Part shown: positions 1-7,411 of the stretch, one piece after another
How the letters are laid out: every line of letters begins with the position of its first letter
Numbering within the stretch: position 1 is the stretch's first letter
Assembly: GCA_903905065.1 (NCBI GenBank)
Contig: CAIVEW010000012.1
Span: 1 to 64,000, forward strand
Reading direction: 5' to 3'
Length of the DNA stretch: 64,000 nucleotides
Origin: an uncultured Bacteroidota bacterium
GTDB taxonomy: Bacteria; Bacteroidota; Bacteroidia; Chitinophagales; Chitinophagaceae
Position numbers and translations under genes: made by a program
Notes under the pieces: generated by a model
What the model saw: the letters and a program-made list of their open reading frames with translations, nothing else
Databases searched by the model: none
Told to the model about the DNA's origin: nothing

Positions 1-64
1 GAAGTTAAGCCGCTCATGGCCGATGGTACTGCACAACAATGCGGGAGAGTAGGTAGCTGCCATA
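1..64 (+). rRNA. rrf: 5S ribosomal RNA, 3' end (partial)
   Basis: The first ~64 bases match the conserved 3' half of bacterial 5S rRNA: a GAAGTTAAG block, GCCGATGGTACTGC, and a terminal GCGGGAGAGTAGGT stretch ending in GCTGCCA. The 5' part and presumably 23S and 16S lie to the left of the window. A strong intrinsic terminator follows directly, so this is the end of the rRNA operon. Confidence 0.93.
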
Positions 65-71
65 TTCTTTT

Positions 72-108
72 AAAAGCCTTTACATTCTCTTGTAAAGGCT
101 TTTTTTAT
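72..108 (+). terminator. Intrinsic terminator of the rRNA operon
   Basis: A 13-bp perfect stem (72-84 with 91-103, core AGCCTTTACA) with a 6-base loop runs into a T-tract. It lies just after the 5S end and has the form of a rho-independent terminator. Confidence 0.9.
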
Positions 109-109
109 G

Positions 110-755
110 CACATACGCTTGCCGGGCCCTTAACATGAGTTGCATCGATTATTAGCTTTGTTACAAACTAATTCTGGTTGGAGATCCGCGCTTTCACTAT
201 TCTAAAATAACAGGCATATGGCTGTCTGTATCCTGCATAGCCGTTCCCTTAATGTTCTTACTTCTAGTTTCGCATCCCGGTAGAGGGTTCTACATATTTT
301 TGTCAATAGCAGACGTGTTTTTTCTCATAATCTTATACTGCTTTTTCAAAAACGTGGCTCAACCCCGCTTTCCGCAATGAGCCTGCGATCGCATTGATGA
401 TAAGGCCTAACACTAAACAGGCCTGACCCATATTGTGGAAGGAAATAGAAACGATTTTTAACACGGGTAGAGCGATAGCATCCGCTTAATAGAGCTGGGC
501 AAATTCCTAAGTGAAAGGCCTTTTGTAAAAAAACGAAGGCGGTTGAAATTAAACAACTCGATCTCGGGTTTCCATTTCGGTATTTTCAGCAGCACAAATA
601 AAAGAATCTGACGTCGATGATGAGCTGAAGGATATTTGATCCGCTTTGGAGATAACAAATCTGGGTGCTGACAACGTATTGCTACGGCTACTTTCACGCC
701 TCGAAACGCGATTCTTCTGCGACATTAAAATGGGACAAGGAACCTGTTGAGCCCT
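110..755. other. Intergenic region without recognisable genes
   Basis: About 650 bases between the rRNA terminator and the end of dusB. The only open frame of any length is a 79-codon minus-strand frame (458-697) with no signal peptide, domain or compositional sign of coding. I see no RNA gene, repeat or mobile element here. Confidence 0.5.
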
Positions 756-1757
756 TCATGTCAGAGCAGTTTCATGCAACATTGAGTAGTGCTCCTCTAC
801 CTCTGCCAGTATATCGCCTATCTCATTAATATTCTCGGTCATCACCAGCCGGGTACGGTATTCCTTCACGTGAGAGAGGCCCTTAAGGTAGCTGGCGTAG
901 TGGCGGCGCATTTCTAGGATGCCGAGTTTCTCACCCTTCCAGCTTACCGAGCCATAAAGGTGTTTACGGCAAGCCTGCAGGCGCTCGGCTATCGTAGGCG
1001 GGGCAAGTGTCTCGCCAGTGGCCATATAATGCTTTATCTCGCGGAATATCCATGGATAACCTATTGCAGCGCGGCCTATCATGATTCCATCCACTCCATA
1101 CCTGTTCCGGTATTCTACCGCTTTCTCCGGCGTATCAATATCTCCGTTGCCGAATATGGGTATGTGTATGCGGGGGTTGTTCTTTATTTTGGCGATCAGG
1201 GTCCAGTCCGCTTCGCCTTTGTAAAGTTGCATACGCGTGCGGCCATGCACGGTTAGTGCCTGCACACCTATGTCCTGCAGCCTTTCTGCTACTTCTTCTA
1301 TGTTCTTTGTCCGTTCGTCCCAGCCCAGGCGTGTCTTTACGGTTACCGGCAGGCTCGTAGAGCGAATGCATGCGCTCGTAAGGCGCACCATAAGGTCTAT
1401 ATCTTTCAGCACAGCAGCTCCCGCCCCCTTGCAAACCACCTTCTTCACCGGGCAGCCAAAGTTTATATCCAGCAAGTCGGGATTTGTCGCATCCACTATT
1501 TTGGCGCTCATGGCCATCGCATCTTCATCTCCGCCAAATATCTGTATGCCTATAGGCTTTTCGTAATCGAAAATATCCAGTTTCTGCCTGCTTTTTATGG
1601 CATCCCGTATCAATCCCTCTGATGAAATGAACTCGGTATACATTAGGTCAGCGCCGTTTTCTTTGCACACGGCCCGAAACGGCGGATCACTCACATCCTC
1701 CATAGGAGCAAGCAATAGAGGAAAATCTCCAAGGTCTATATTAGCTATCTTAGCCAT
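756..1757 (-). CDS. dusB: tRNA-dihydrouridine synthase (DusB type)
   Basis: A 333-residue FMN-dependent enzyme that reduces uridine to dihydrouridine in the tRNA D-loop. The N-terminus carries the LAPMEDVSDPPFR motif, then MYTEFISSEGL, INFGCPVKKVV with the catalytic Cys, a KTRLGW block, the HGRTR motif and a GNGDI motif, all in TIM-barrel order. The frame stays open 34 codons upstream, but a perfect TACCTTTG -7 box at 1769-1776 sits only 11 bases before this ATG, so the shorter start is preferred. That gives a very short 5' leader and no Shine-Dalgarno. The gene stands alone with no operon partner. DusB rather than DusA or DusC is assigned from overall motif pattern. Confidence 0.93.
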   Translation of the reverse strand: MAKIANIDLGDFPLLLAPMEDVSDPPFRAVCKENGADLMYTEFISSEGLIRDAIKSRQKLDIFDYEKPIGIQIFGGDEDAMAMSAKIVDATNPDLLDINFGCPVKKVVCKGAGAAVLKDIDLMVRLTSACIRSTSLPVTVKTRLGWDERTKNIEEVAERLQDIGVQALTVHGRTRMQLYKGEADWTLIAKIKNNPRIHIPIFGNGDIDTPEKAVEYRNRYGVDGIMIGRAAIGYPWIFREIKHYMATGETLAPPTIAERLQACRKHLYGSVSWKGEKLGILEMRRHYASYLKGLSHVKEYRTRLVMTENINEIGDILAEVEEHYSMLHETALT

Positions 1758-1768
1758 AAAAATGACTG

Positions 1769-1776
1769 CAAAGGTA
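1769..1776 (-). promoter_or_regulatory. Bacteroidota -7 box of dusB
   Basis: The minus strand reads TACCTTTG, a perfect match to the TAnnTTTG -7 element of Bacteroidota sigma factor RpoD promoters. It lies 11 bases upstream of the chosen dusB ATG, implying an almost leaderless mRNA. I see no good -33 TTTG at normal spacing. Confidence 0.6.
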
Positions 1777-1931
1777 CGAAAAAACAGTCGAGCTAGATGA
1801 AACAGCAAGTGACTTGGTATTACACATCCCAACAAATAAACAACACTAATGTTTATCAATTAAGAAACACAAAGGGCTTTAATGTGAACAGTCTATGGTG
1901 AAACCGGCGGGGTAAAACAAAGGAAATGCCG

Positions 1932-1955
1932 CAACCCCGAGGGGGTTGAATGTGA
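1932..1955. repeat. CAACCCC...GGGGTTG hairpin repeat
   Basis: A 7-bp inverted repeat (1932-1938 with 1942-1948, loop GAG) followed by AATGTG. A diverged copy with the same GGTTGAATGTG ending occurs at 21242-21264. I recognise this as a type of dispersed non-coding repeat common in Bacteroidota intergenic DNA. Confidence 0.6.
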
Positions 1956-2036
1956 CAAGGGGTGTAAAGACGTGAATTACACACCCTAAGCAGCCACCAA
2001 ATTGGTTTTGCTATTTTTCACCTATTTTCGCTGTCG

Positions 2037-2639
2037 ATGAGTACGATAATGTTTTGGCTGCAGCCGTTCATCGCTGCATTTACAGGTTGGTTTACCACGT
2101 GGATCGCTATCTATATGTTGTTTCACCCCCGGAATCCCGTGCGCTTCCTGGGTATTACGATACAAGGCATTTTCCCTAAAAGACAACGACAAGTGGCCGA
2201 AAAACTGGGCAGTGTAGTCGCTAGGGAACTTATCCATTTCAACGAGATCGCCGTTCAGCTCAAAGATCCGGAAATGCTGAAAGCACTCAACCCTACCATT
2301 GAAAAGCACTTGGATAACTTTCTGCAGGTGAAGCTAAAAGAGAAACTACCCATAATATCCATGTTTGTCGGTGATGGTACCATGCAAAAGATAAAAGACG
2401 GTATGATGGAAGAGATCGCCCTCCTGCTCCCGGAGATCATTCATCAATACACCGATTCGTTAAGTGAAAGAATAGATATTGAGAAAATGGTGACAGAAAA
2501 GGTTTCCAATTTTTCATCAGATAAACTGGAAGAGATACTGCAATCCGTAATGAAGAAAGAATTTAAGTTTATCGAGATTATAGGTGGTGTACTGGGCTTT
2601 GTTATTGGCCTCATACAATTAGGATTTTCTTTCCTTTAA
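2037..2639 (+). CDS. DUF445 family membrane protein
   Basis: A 200-residue protein with hydrophobic segments at the N-terminus (about residues 5-30) and C-terminus (about 180-200). Between them is an amphipathic region rich in charged and Leu residues. The N-terminal pattern (GWFTTWIAIYMLFHP, then GIFPKRQ) is typical of DUF445 (YheB-like) proteins. It is about half the length of the classical 370-400 residue family, as is common for single-module Bacteroidota members. Function is unknown; an inner-membrane location is inferred from the two terminal membrane segments. It stands alone, downstream of a hairpin repeat and upstream of a small secreted-protein cluster. Confidence 0.8.
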   Translation: MSTIMFWLQPFIAAFTGWFTTWIAIYMLFHPRNPVRFLGITIQGIFPKRQRQVAEKLGSVVARELIHFNEIAVQLKDPEMLKALNPTIEKHLDNFLQVKLKEKLPIISMFVGDGTMQKIKDGMMEEIALLLPEIIHQYTDSLSERIDIEKMVTEKVSNFSSDKLEEILQSVMKKEFKFIEIIGGVLGFVIGLIQLGFSFL

Positions 2640-2727
2640 TGTCTTATGTTTGCAAGCTTACCTATTGTAATCGTTATCTTTATAGATAAATTAAACAATT
2701 AATTTTTAATCACCTAAAAAATAACAC

Positions 2728-2949
2728 ATGAAGAAATTCCTATTAGTTGCATTGTTCGCATTTGCATCATCCGTTTCTTTCGCTCAGGATGACGCCAAGT
2801 CAGAAAAGAAAGAGTTCAAGAAAGATAAAAAGGAATACAAAATGCACAAAAAAGAATACCATGGCAAAGAGCATCAGGCTATGAAGAAAAAAGAAAAAGC
2901 AGTGAAAAAAGGTGATAAAAGCCAAATAAAGGAAGAGGAACATAAGTAG
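2728..2949 (+). CDS. Small lysine-rich secreted protein (copy 1)
   Basis: A 73-residue protein with a clean Sec signal peptide (about residues 1-19, ending SFAQ). The mature chain is ~53 residues, very rich in Lys and Glu, with an ESEYH-type core reading KMHKKEYHGKE. It aligns without gaps to the 73-residue product of the next gene (3031-3252), so the two are a tandem duplication. It should be a highly charged, helical or disordered periplasmic or exported peptide. Function is unknown. A possible -7 box TATCTTTA lies at 2675-2682 with TTTG at 2649-2652. Confidence 0.75.
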   Translation: MKKFLLVALFAFASSVSFAQDDAKSEKKEFKKDKKEYKMHKKEYHGKEHQAMKKKEKAVKKGDKSQIKEEEHK

Positions 2950-3030
2950 TATGCTGCGCCTTAACCGCCTATCGGCATGATTTTTTATGATGAACTAACA
3001 GATTTATTTTTCACTTTAAAACAAAATTTC

Positions 3031-3252
3031 ATGAAAAGGTATCTGTTAGTTGCACTATTAGCCTTCTTTACATCGTCTGCATTTGCCCAGGAAGGGCCGA
3101 AAGCCGATAAGAAAGACAACAAATCTATCAAAAAGGAACACAAAATGGCGAAAAAAGAATATCACGGCAGTGAGCGCAAGGCAAACAAAAAGAAGGAAAA
3201 GGCTGTGAAAAAAGAAGATAAAAGTGATATGAAAGAAGAGATGCACAAATAA
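3031..3252 (+). CDS. Small lysine-rich secreted protein (copy 2)
   Basis: A 73-residue paralogue of the preceding gene with the same layout: signal peptide ending in SAFAQ, then a Lys/Glu-rich mature part with KMAKKEYHGSE and the shared KKKEKAVKK block. The frame is open 18 codons further upstream, but only the internal ATG at 3031 puts a proper signal peptide at the N-terminus and matches the length of copy 1. It lies 81 bases after copy 1 with no terminator between them, so the two are probably co-transcribed. Function is unknown. Confidence 0.75.
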   Translation: MKRYLLVALLAFFTSSAFAQEGPKADKKDNKSIKKEHKMAKKEYHGSERKANKKKEKAVKKEDKSDMKEEMHK

Positions 3253-3269
3253 TAATAGGCAAAGAAGAG

Positions 3270-3331
3270 ATTTCCAAATCGTCCGGCGAATGGCTAGCAC
3301 CAATGCTTGAATTGATTTGGAAATTTTTTTT
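3270..3331 (+). terminator. Long-loop terminator after the lysine-rich pair
   Basis: ATTTCCAAATC (3270-3280) pairs perfectly with GATTTGGAAAT (3314-3324) across a ~33-base loop and is followed directly by a run of T. It lies 18 bases after the second gene of the pair. The loop is unusually long for an intrinsic terminator. Confidence 0.6.
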
Positions 3332-3399
3332 AACTTTTTTGCGATAATATTATGTGATAACCAATTATTTTTTTACCTTGGTGCCATAAACACACAAAA

Positions 3400-3708
3400 A
3401 TGATGAAAAACATCCTACTTACGTTTTTAGCTTTCCTGATGTTGAGCGTTTCAAGCGCTTTTGCACACGATCCTAAATCAGAAGACTCAAAAGACACAAA
3501 AGAGTGCAAAGACTTCCATTGCTACCGCGCATGGAGAAAAGACTGGAAGGCAGACAAGAAAGAATTCAAAATGCACAAGAAGATGTGGCAGGACAGGCCT
3601 TGGGCTGCTGCAAGAAAAGAGCGTAAAGCTTACAAGAAGAGCTGGAAGAGCGAAAGGAAAGAATGGCAGCACGTGCATGGCTGTGGATACCATGACTTCT
3701 GGTATTAA
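3400..3708 (+). CDS. Lys/Trp-rich secreted protein related to the preceding pair
   Basis: A 102-residue protein (101 if the second ATG at 3403 is used) with a signal peptide ending SSAFA at about residue 22. The mature chain is rich in Lys, Arg, Trp and His and holds the block ADKKEFKMHKKMW, which resembles the KKEYKMHKKEY core of the two proteins before it. Four cysteines could form disulfides or bind metal (CKDFHC near residue 36, a single Cys in GCGYH near the end). It probably arose from the same family. Function is unknown. A clear hairpin terminator follows. Confidence 0.72.
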   Translation: MMKNILLTFLAFLMLSVSSAFAHDPKSEDSKDTKECKDFHCYRAWRKDWKADKKEFKMHKKMWQDRPWAAARKERKAYKKSWKSERKEWQHVHGCGYHDFWY

Positions 3709-3730
3709 TCAACTTCAATGATATAATGAT

Positions 3731-3760
3731 AACCCCCGCATCCAAATGCGGGGGTTATTT
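3731..3760 (+). terminator. Intrinsic terminator
   Basis: AACCCCCGCAT pairs with ATGCGGGGGTT around a four-base loop and runs into ATTTCATTTT. It closes the small secreted-protein gene at 3400-3708. Confidence 0.85.
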
Positions 3761-3808
3761 CATTTTAGCTACACCGCTCAATTTCTATAATAAACCAATT
3801 TGTAACCT

Positions 3809-3816
3809 TACTTTTG
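3809..3816 (+). promoter_or_regulatory. -7 box TACTTTTG of the S46 peptidase gene
   Basis: A perfect TAnnTTTG match 24 bases before the ATG at 3841. It lies inside the upstream extension of the frame (open from 3814), which argues that translation begins at 3841, not at 3814. Confidence 0.6.
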
Positions 3817-3840
3817 CCATTCTTTAAAAACACATTTCGA

Positions 3841-5997
3841 ATGAAAAAATCATTTTTACTTTTTGTCGCGGTGGTCATGATGTTCGGTTCACGTGCCGAC
3901 GAGGGCATGTGGATTCCAATGCTCATCGGGAAAAATTACGAAGAAATGCAGCGCCTCGGGCTGCGGCTTTCGGCAGATGATCTCTACAATATAAACCACA
4001 GTAGCATTAAGGATGCCATACTGCAGTTTGGCGGTGGCTGCACTGCCGAGATGATCTCCGAAAACGGACTGCTGCTCACCAATCACCACTGCGGCTATGA
4101 TGCAATAGCTAATCTCAGTACCGTAGACCGCGACCTGCTCGACAATGGTTTCTGGGCGCACAGCTTGCAGGAAGAATTACCCGCAAAAGGTGTCACAGCC
4201 CTGTTCCTGCAAAGCATGGAAGATGTAACAGCTAAGGTGAAAGCTGCTGTAGGTGATGCCACTGGCGAGGACTACAACAAAAAATTTGAAGCAATAAAGA
4301 AGGAAATAGAAGACAAAGAATCGATGAATGGCAAGCTGGTAGCCAGTGTGAAAGACTACTTCAACGGCAACCAGTTTTTCCTGCTTGTTTACAAAAGGTA
4401 TACCGATGTAAGATTGGTCGGCACTCCGCCAAAATCTCTTGGCAAATTTGGTGGCGATACCGACAACTGGATGTGGCCCCGCCATACCTCCGATTTCTCC
4501 ATGTTCCGCATCTATGCCGATTCAAGCAACGAACCTAAACCCTATAGTGCATCAAATGTTCCTTACCATCCCAAAAAATTCCTCCCGGTGTCTGCCCGTG
4601 GTGAGGAGGAAGGCGACTATGCAATGATCTTTGGATACCCCGGCCGCACCAACAGGTACGAAGTGTCATATGGCGTTGATCTGGCCATCAATGTCGTTAA
4701 CCCTTCTATAGTTGCCTGTCGCGATCTGCGTCTGGCCATCATGCGCCGCCATATGGATGCGAACAAGTCTGTTTACTTGCAGCTTACGTCCAGCTATTCC
4801 AGCATAGCCAACTACTGGAAATACTATATCGGCCAGACCGAACAGCTGAAACGCCTGAAAGTAGTGGATAAAAAAAGGAAAGCAGAGCAGGAATTCACGA
4901 AGTGGCAGCATGAGCACAACATCAACAACGACTTGATGAGCAAGTTCGCTCATATGTATGCCGATCGTACTCCTTACGCAAAACATTCGGTATACTATAC
5001 TGAGTGTTTCAGGGCATCAGCGCTTGCGCGCATGGGAGCTGCTTTGAAACCCCTTTATGATGCCTATGACCGGCACAAAGGCACGCTAACTAACGATACC
5101 TTAAAAAAATATTTGCTTGCGGCAAAGCCAACATACCGGGCAATATACAAGCAATTCGACCTCGGTACAGAAAAAGATATGTTTGCCGAAATGACGGAGC
5201 TCTATTACAAAAGCATACCCAAAAATGAATTGCCCGACATTTATTCCAAAGCGATCTTTACTAATAAAAGAACACCGGAAACGAAGGGCGCATATAGCGA
5301 CTATAGTAATTATGTTTTTTCACACACCTTCCTGGCCGACAGCAACCAGTTCAATGAATTCTGCGAAAAGCCAAGCTTCAATAAACTAAAAGGAGACGCA
5401 GCAGTACAATATGCTGCTAGCTTTATTGAGGACTACAACAGCAAGTATCAATCGAATGCGGATGCTTTCACCAATAAGAGGGCGGAACTGAGTAAAGAAT
5501 ATGTTCACGAGCTAATGGAACAAAAACCGGAAAAGAATTTCTACCCGGATGCTAACTCAACGATGCGTATTTCCTACGGCAAAGTACTGGGCTACGAGCC
5601 ACAGGATGGTGTTCAGTACAACTACTTCACCACCCTTGATGGCCTTATCGCCAAGTACAAGCCGGGTAGTGATGAATTCGATGTGCCGGCCCAACTGCTT
5701 GACCTCTACAAAGCAAAAGACTACGGCCGTTATGCAGATAAGGATGGGTCACTCCATACCTGCTTTATTACCAACAATGACATTACCGGCGGCAACTCCG
5801 GCAGCCCGGTCATGAACGCTAATGGTGAGCTCATAGGCGCTGCCTTCGATGGCAACTGGGAGGCAATGGCCGGGGATATCGCTTTCGACAAGAAGTATAA
5901 ACGCACCATCGTTTGCGACATCCGTTTTATCCTCTTCCTGATAGATAAAATGGGCCATGCCGACAACCTGATAAAAGAAATGGATATCCGGTATTAG
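3841..5997 (+). CDS. S46 family dipeptidyl peptidase, DPP7-like
   Basis: A 718-residue exported serine peptidase that releases dipeptides from N-termini of peptides, used by amino-acid-fermenting or proteolytic Bacteroidota to feed on peptides. A signal peptide spans about residues 1-19. The triad is visible: His in TNHHCG (residues 82-83), Asp in PRHTSDF (about 218), and Ser in GGNSGSPV (653). The residue 18 positions after the catalytic Ser is Gly (FDGNWEA). In the family, Gly at this place marks DPP7-type specificity for hydrophobic or aliphatic P1, while Arg marks acidic-specific DPP11. Length is normal (about 700-720). The start at 3841 gives the signal peptide directly and fits the -7 box at 3809. 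It is a single-gene unit ended by a hairpin terminator. Confidence 0.93.
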   Translation: MKKSFLLFVAVVMMFGSRADEGMWIPMLIGKNYEEMQRLGLRLSADDLYNINHSSIKDAILQFGGGCTAEMISENGLLLTNHHCGYDAIANLSTVDRDLLDNGFWAHSLQEELPAKGVTALFLQSMEDVTAKVKAAVGDATGEDYNKKFEAIKKEIEDKESMNGKLVASVKDYFNGNQFFLLVYKRYTDVRLVGTPPKSLGKFGGDTDNWMWPRHTSDFSMFRIYADSSNEPKPYSASNVPYHPKKFLPVSARGEEEGDYAMIFGYPGRTNRYEVSYGVDLAINVVNPSIVACRDLRLAIMRRHMDANKSVYLQLTSSYSSIANYWKYYIGQTEQLKRLKVVDKKRKAEQEFTKWQHEHNINNDLMSKFAHMYADRTPYAKHSVYYTECFRASALARMGAALKPLYDAYDRHKGTLTNDTLKKYLLAAKPTYRAIYKQFDLGTEKDMFAEMTELYYKSIPKNELPDIYSKAIFTNKRTPETKGAYSDYSNYVFSHTFLADSNQFNEFCEKPSFNKLKGDAAVQYAASFIEDYNSKYQSNADAFTNKRAELSKEYVHELMEQKPEKNFYPDANSTMRISYGKVLGYEPQDGVQYNYFTTLDGLIAKYKPGSDEFDVPAQLLDLYKAKDYGRYADKDGSLHTCFITNNDITGGNSGSPVMNANGELIGAAFDGNWEAMAGDIAFDKKYKRTIVCDIRFILFLIDKMGHADNLIKEMDIRY

Positions 5998-6014
5998 TAA
6001 ATCCTGAATCGTAA

Positions 6015-6052
6015 AAAAGAGGTTGTCTCAAAGATCGGGGCAGCCTCTTTTC
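6015..6052 (+). terminator. Intrinsic terminator of the S46 peptidase gene
   Basis: AAAAGAGGTTG (6015-6025) pairs with CAGCCTCTTTT (6041-6051), 11 bp with one G-U pair. It lies 17 bases after the stop codon. The A-rich and T-rich sides would let it work in both directions. Confidence 0.75.
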
Positions 6053-6138
6053 ACTTTCTGCAGAATCTTCTTACGTTCGTCTGTCAAAACATACAGGAAG
6101 TACTCGCGCTTCGCGGCCTTAAAAAAACATGTGAATTG

Positions 6139-6162
6139 CGAGCTTTGCGTCTTTGCGCGAGA
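6139..6162. repeat. CTTTGCG-type dispersed repeat (copy 1)
   Basis: The sequence CTTTGCGTCTTTGCGCGAG is a short iterated motif. Related TTTGCG iterations recur at 31284-31336. It lies between the S46 terminator and the convergent DUF983 gene and has no coding role. Confidence 0.55.
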
Positions 6163-6182
6163 TCGTTTATACTTCTGAGCGA

Positions 6183-6590
6183 TTATTCGTCAACGTTCAC
6201 CCTTCTCGAGTGCCCAAATGCCGTGTACATATAGAGGTACAGCATCCTTGAAAGTCGCATGAGGTAAGGCTGCGCCAATAATACGATAACAACACTTACG
6301 CCAAGAAAATAAAACACACTATTATCCTTATAAGACAGTCCGAAAACAGGCCAGTACCAAAGCAGGTTCAGAAAAAAAAGGATCATCGTTAGCGCATAGT
6401 TGATACCTCCGCCATTGTTGCTCTCCGACTTCATTCTTTGCCCGCATATTTCACACTCATCCTTCAGGGCAAGGCATTTGTCCAGCGGGAAAATACTTTT
6501 ATTTACAAATACGGTACTCCTCCTGCAACTAGGACATTTCATAGTAAATAACGCAGGAAGCAACGACGGTTTTTTAGAAGAAGAGGCCAT
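6183..6590 (-). CDS. DUF983 family membrane protein
   Basis: A 135-residue protein. The N-terminal ~55 residues hold a four-cysteine zinc-ribbon-like pair (KCPSCR and CEICGQR). Two hydrophobic segments follow at about residues 66-83 and 91-110. This ribbon-plus-two-helices layout is the DUF983 family, common in Bacteroidota and alphaproteobacteria. Function is unknown; location in the inner membrane with the ribbon in the cytoplasm is inferred. The gene is 17 bases downstream of the DUF1801 gene on the same strand, so the two may be one transcript. Confidence 0.85.
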   Translation of the reverse strand: MASSSKKPSLLPALFTMKCPSCRRSTVFVNKSIFPLDKCLALKDECEICGQRMKSESNNGGGINYALTMILFFLNLLWYWPVFGLSYKDNSVFYFLGVSVVIVLLAQPYLMRLSRMLYLYMYTAFGHSRRVNVDE

Positions 6591-6607
6591 TTGGCTGCAA
6601 ATTTAAT

Positions 6608-7099
6608 TTATTTCCGCTTAATGGTTCTTTTTACTGCAATATCAACACCCGGGCGCCTTTTCTTTTGCAGTTGCATTTTTACAATGGTCTCACCCTTTAT
6701 CGATGTCTTGCCCTCCTTTAAGCGCGCAAGTGCGTTTACATGAGCCAACCCCAGCAGCTTCCGGATAGGTTTTGCAGGAAAAGATTCTTTATCGGTAACT
6801 TTTAGATAGCGGTACAAACTGCCGTTCCCAATCAATATTTTATCACCGTCTTCGATCTCAGAACCGCGGTTGAATCCGAAATTGACCCACTTGCTAAACA
6901 CAGCGATACTGCAAAATGCATCACCGGCCGTATCGGTCAGCGAAAAACCGAACGCGAGGGCGTTGTAGTTATCATAGATCAGCTCATTGCTCTCCGGGTA
7001 AAGGTCCCACACCAAATCCCGTAGCCACAAAGCAGTCTCCTTCACTTCGTCTGAAAAAGGCGTAAGAAATTTCAGTAATTCAGTTGATTCCTTTGGCAT
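6608..7099 (-). CDS. DUF1801 domain protein
   Basis: A 163-residue soluble protein without signal peptide. The N-terminal two thirds match the DUF1801 (YdhG-like) fold: a charged helix with LYPESNELIYDNYNALAFG, then FSKWVNFGF and LIGNGSLYRYLKV. The last ~20 residues are a basic tail rich in Lys and Arg. The family is small, widespread and of unknown function. It precedes DUF983 with a 17-base gap. A divergent small acidic protein starts 92 bases away on the other strand. Confidence 0.8.
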   Translation of the reverse strand: MPKESTELLKFLTPFSDEVKETALWLRDLVWDLYPESNELIYDNYNALAFGFSLTDTAGDAFCSIAVFSKWVNFGFNRGSEIEDGDKILIGNGSLYRYLKVTDKESFPAKPIRKLLGLAHVNALARLKEGKTSIKGETIVKMQLQKKRRPGVDIAVKRTIKRK

Positions 7100-7191
7100 A
7101 ACTAAAATTAAAACTTAAATACAAATATCCTTTTCAGATCATTTTTTTTCAGGGCACAATTTTAGTACCCGATAGTATAAAAACAAGCATC

Positions 7192-7401
7192 ATGAACAAT
7201 AACGAAGAAAATGCAGAAAAGGTAAAAAAGGACGTGGATGTTGATTTCCCACTTTCCGGCGGAGAAACAGATAAGGATCTCGAAGATTCGATCAACAGCA
7301 TTGTAGAAGATACTGACGACGATGATGAGGAAGAAAAGAAAAAAGACGATGATGACCCCGGCCTGATATTTGGGGGAGATAACCAGGGCGCGGATGAATA
7401 G
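7192..7401 (+). CDS. Small acidic hypothetical protein
   Basis: A 69-residue protein, almost entirely polar, with a run of Asp and Glu in the middle (residues 42-56) and a net strong negative charge. It has no signal peptide or membrane segment and is probably disordered. It reads like the short acidic hypothetical proteins often found in Bacteroidota. The stop lies only 10 bases from the stop of the convergent 7412-8695 gene. Function is unknown. Confidence 0.6.
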   Translation: MNNNEENAEKVKKDVDVDFPLSGGETDKDLEDSINSIVEDTDDDDEEEKKKDDDDPGLIFGGDNQGADE

Positions 7402-7411
7402 GCACGCTGCG

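Noticed and set aside
458-697. 79-codon minus-strand open frame in the post-rRNA gap
   Set aside because: No signal peptide, domain, promoter or neighbour supports it; composition looks like non-coding DNA.
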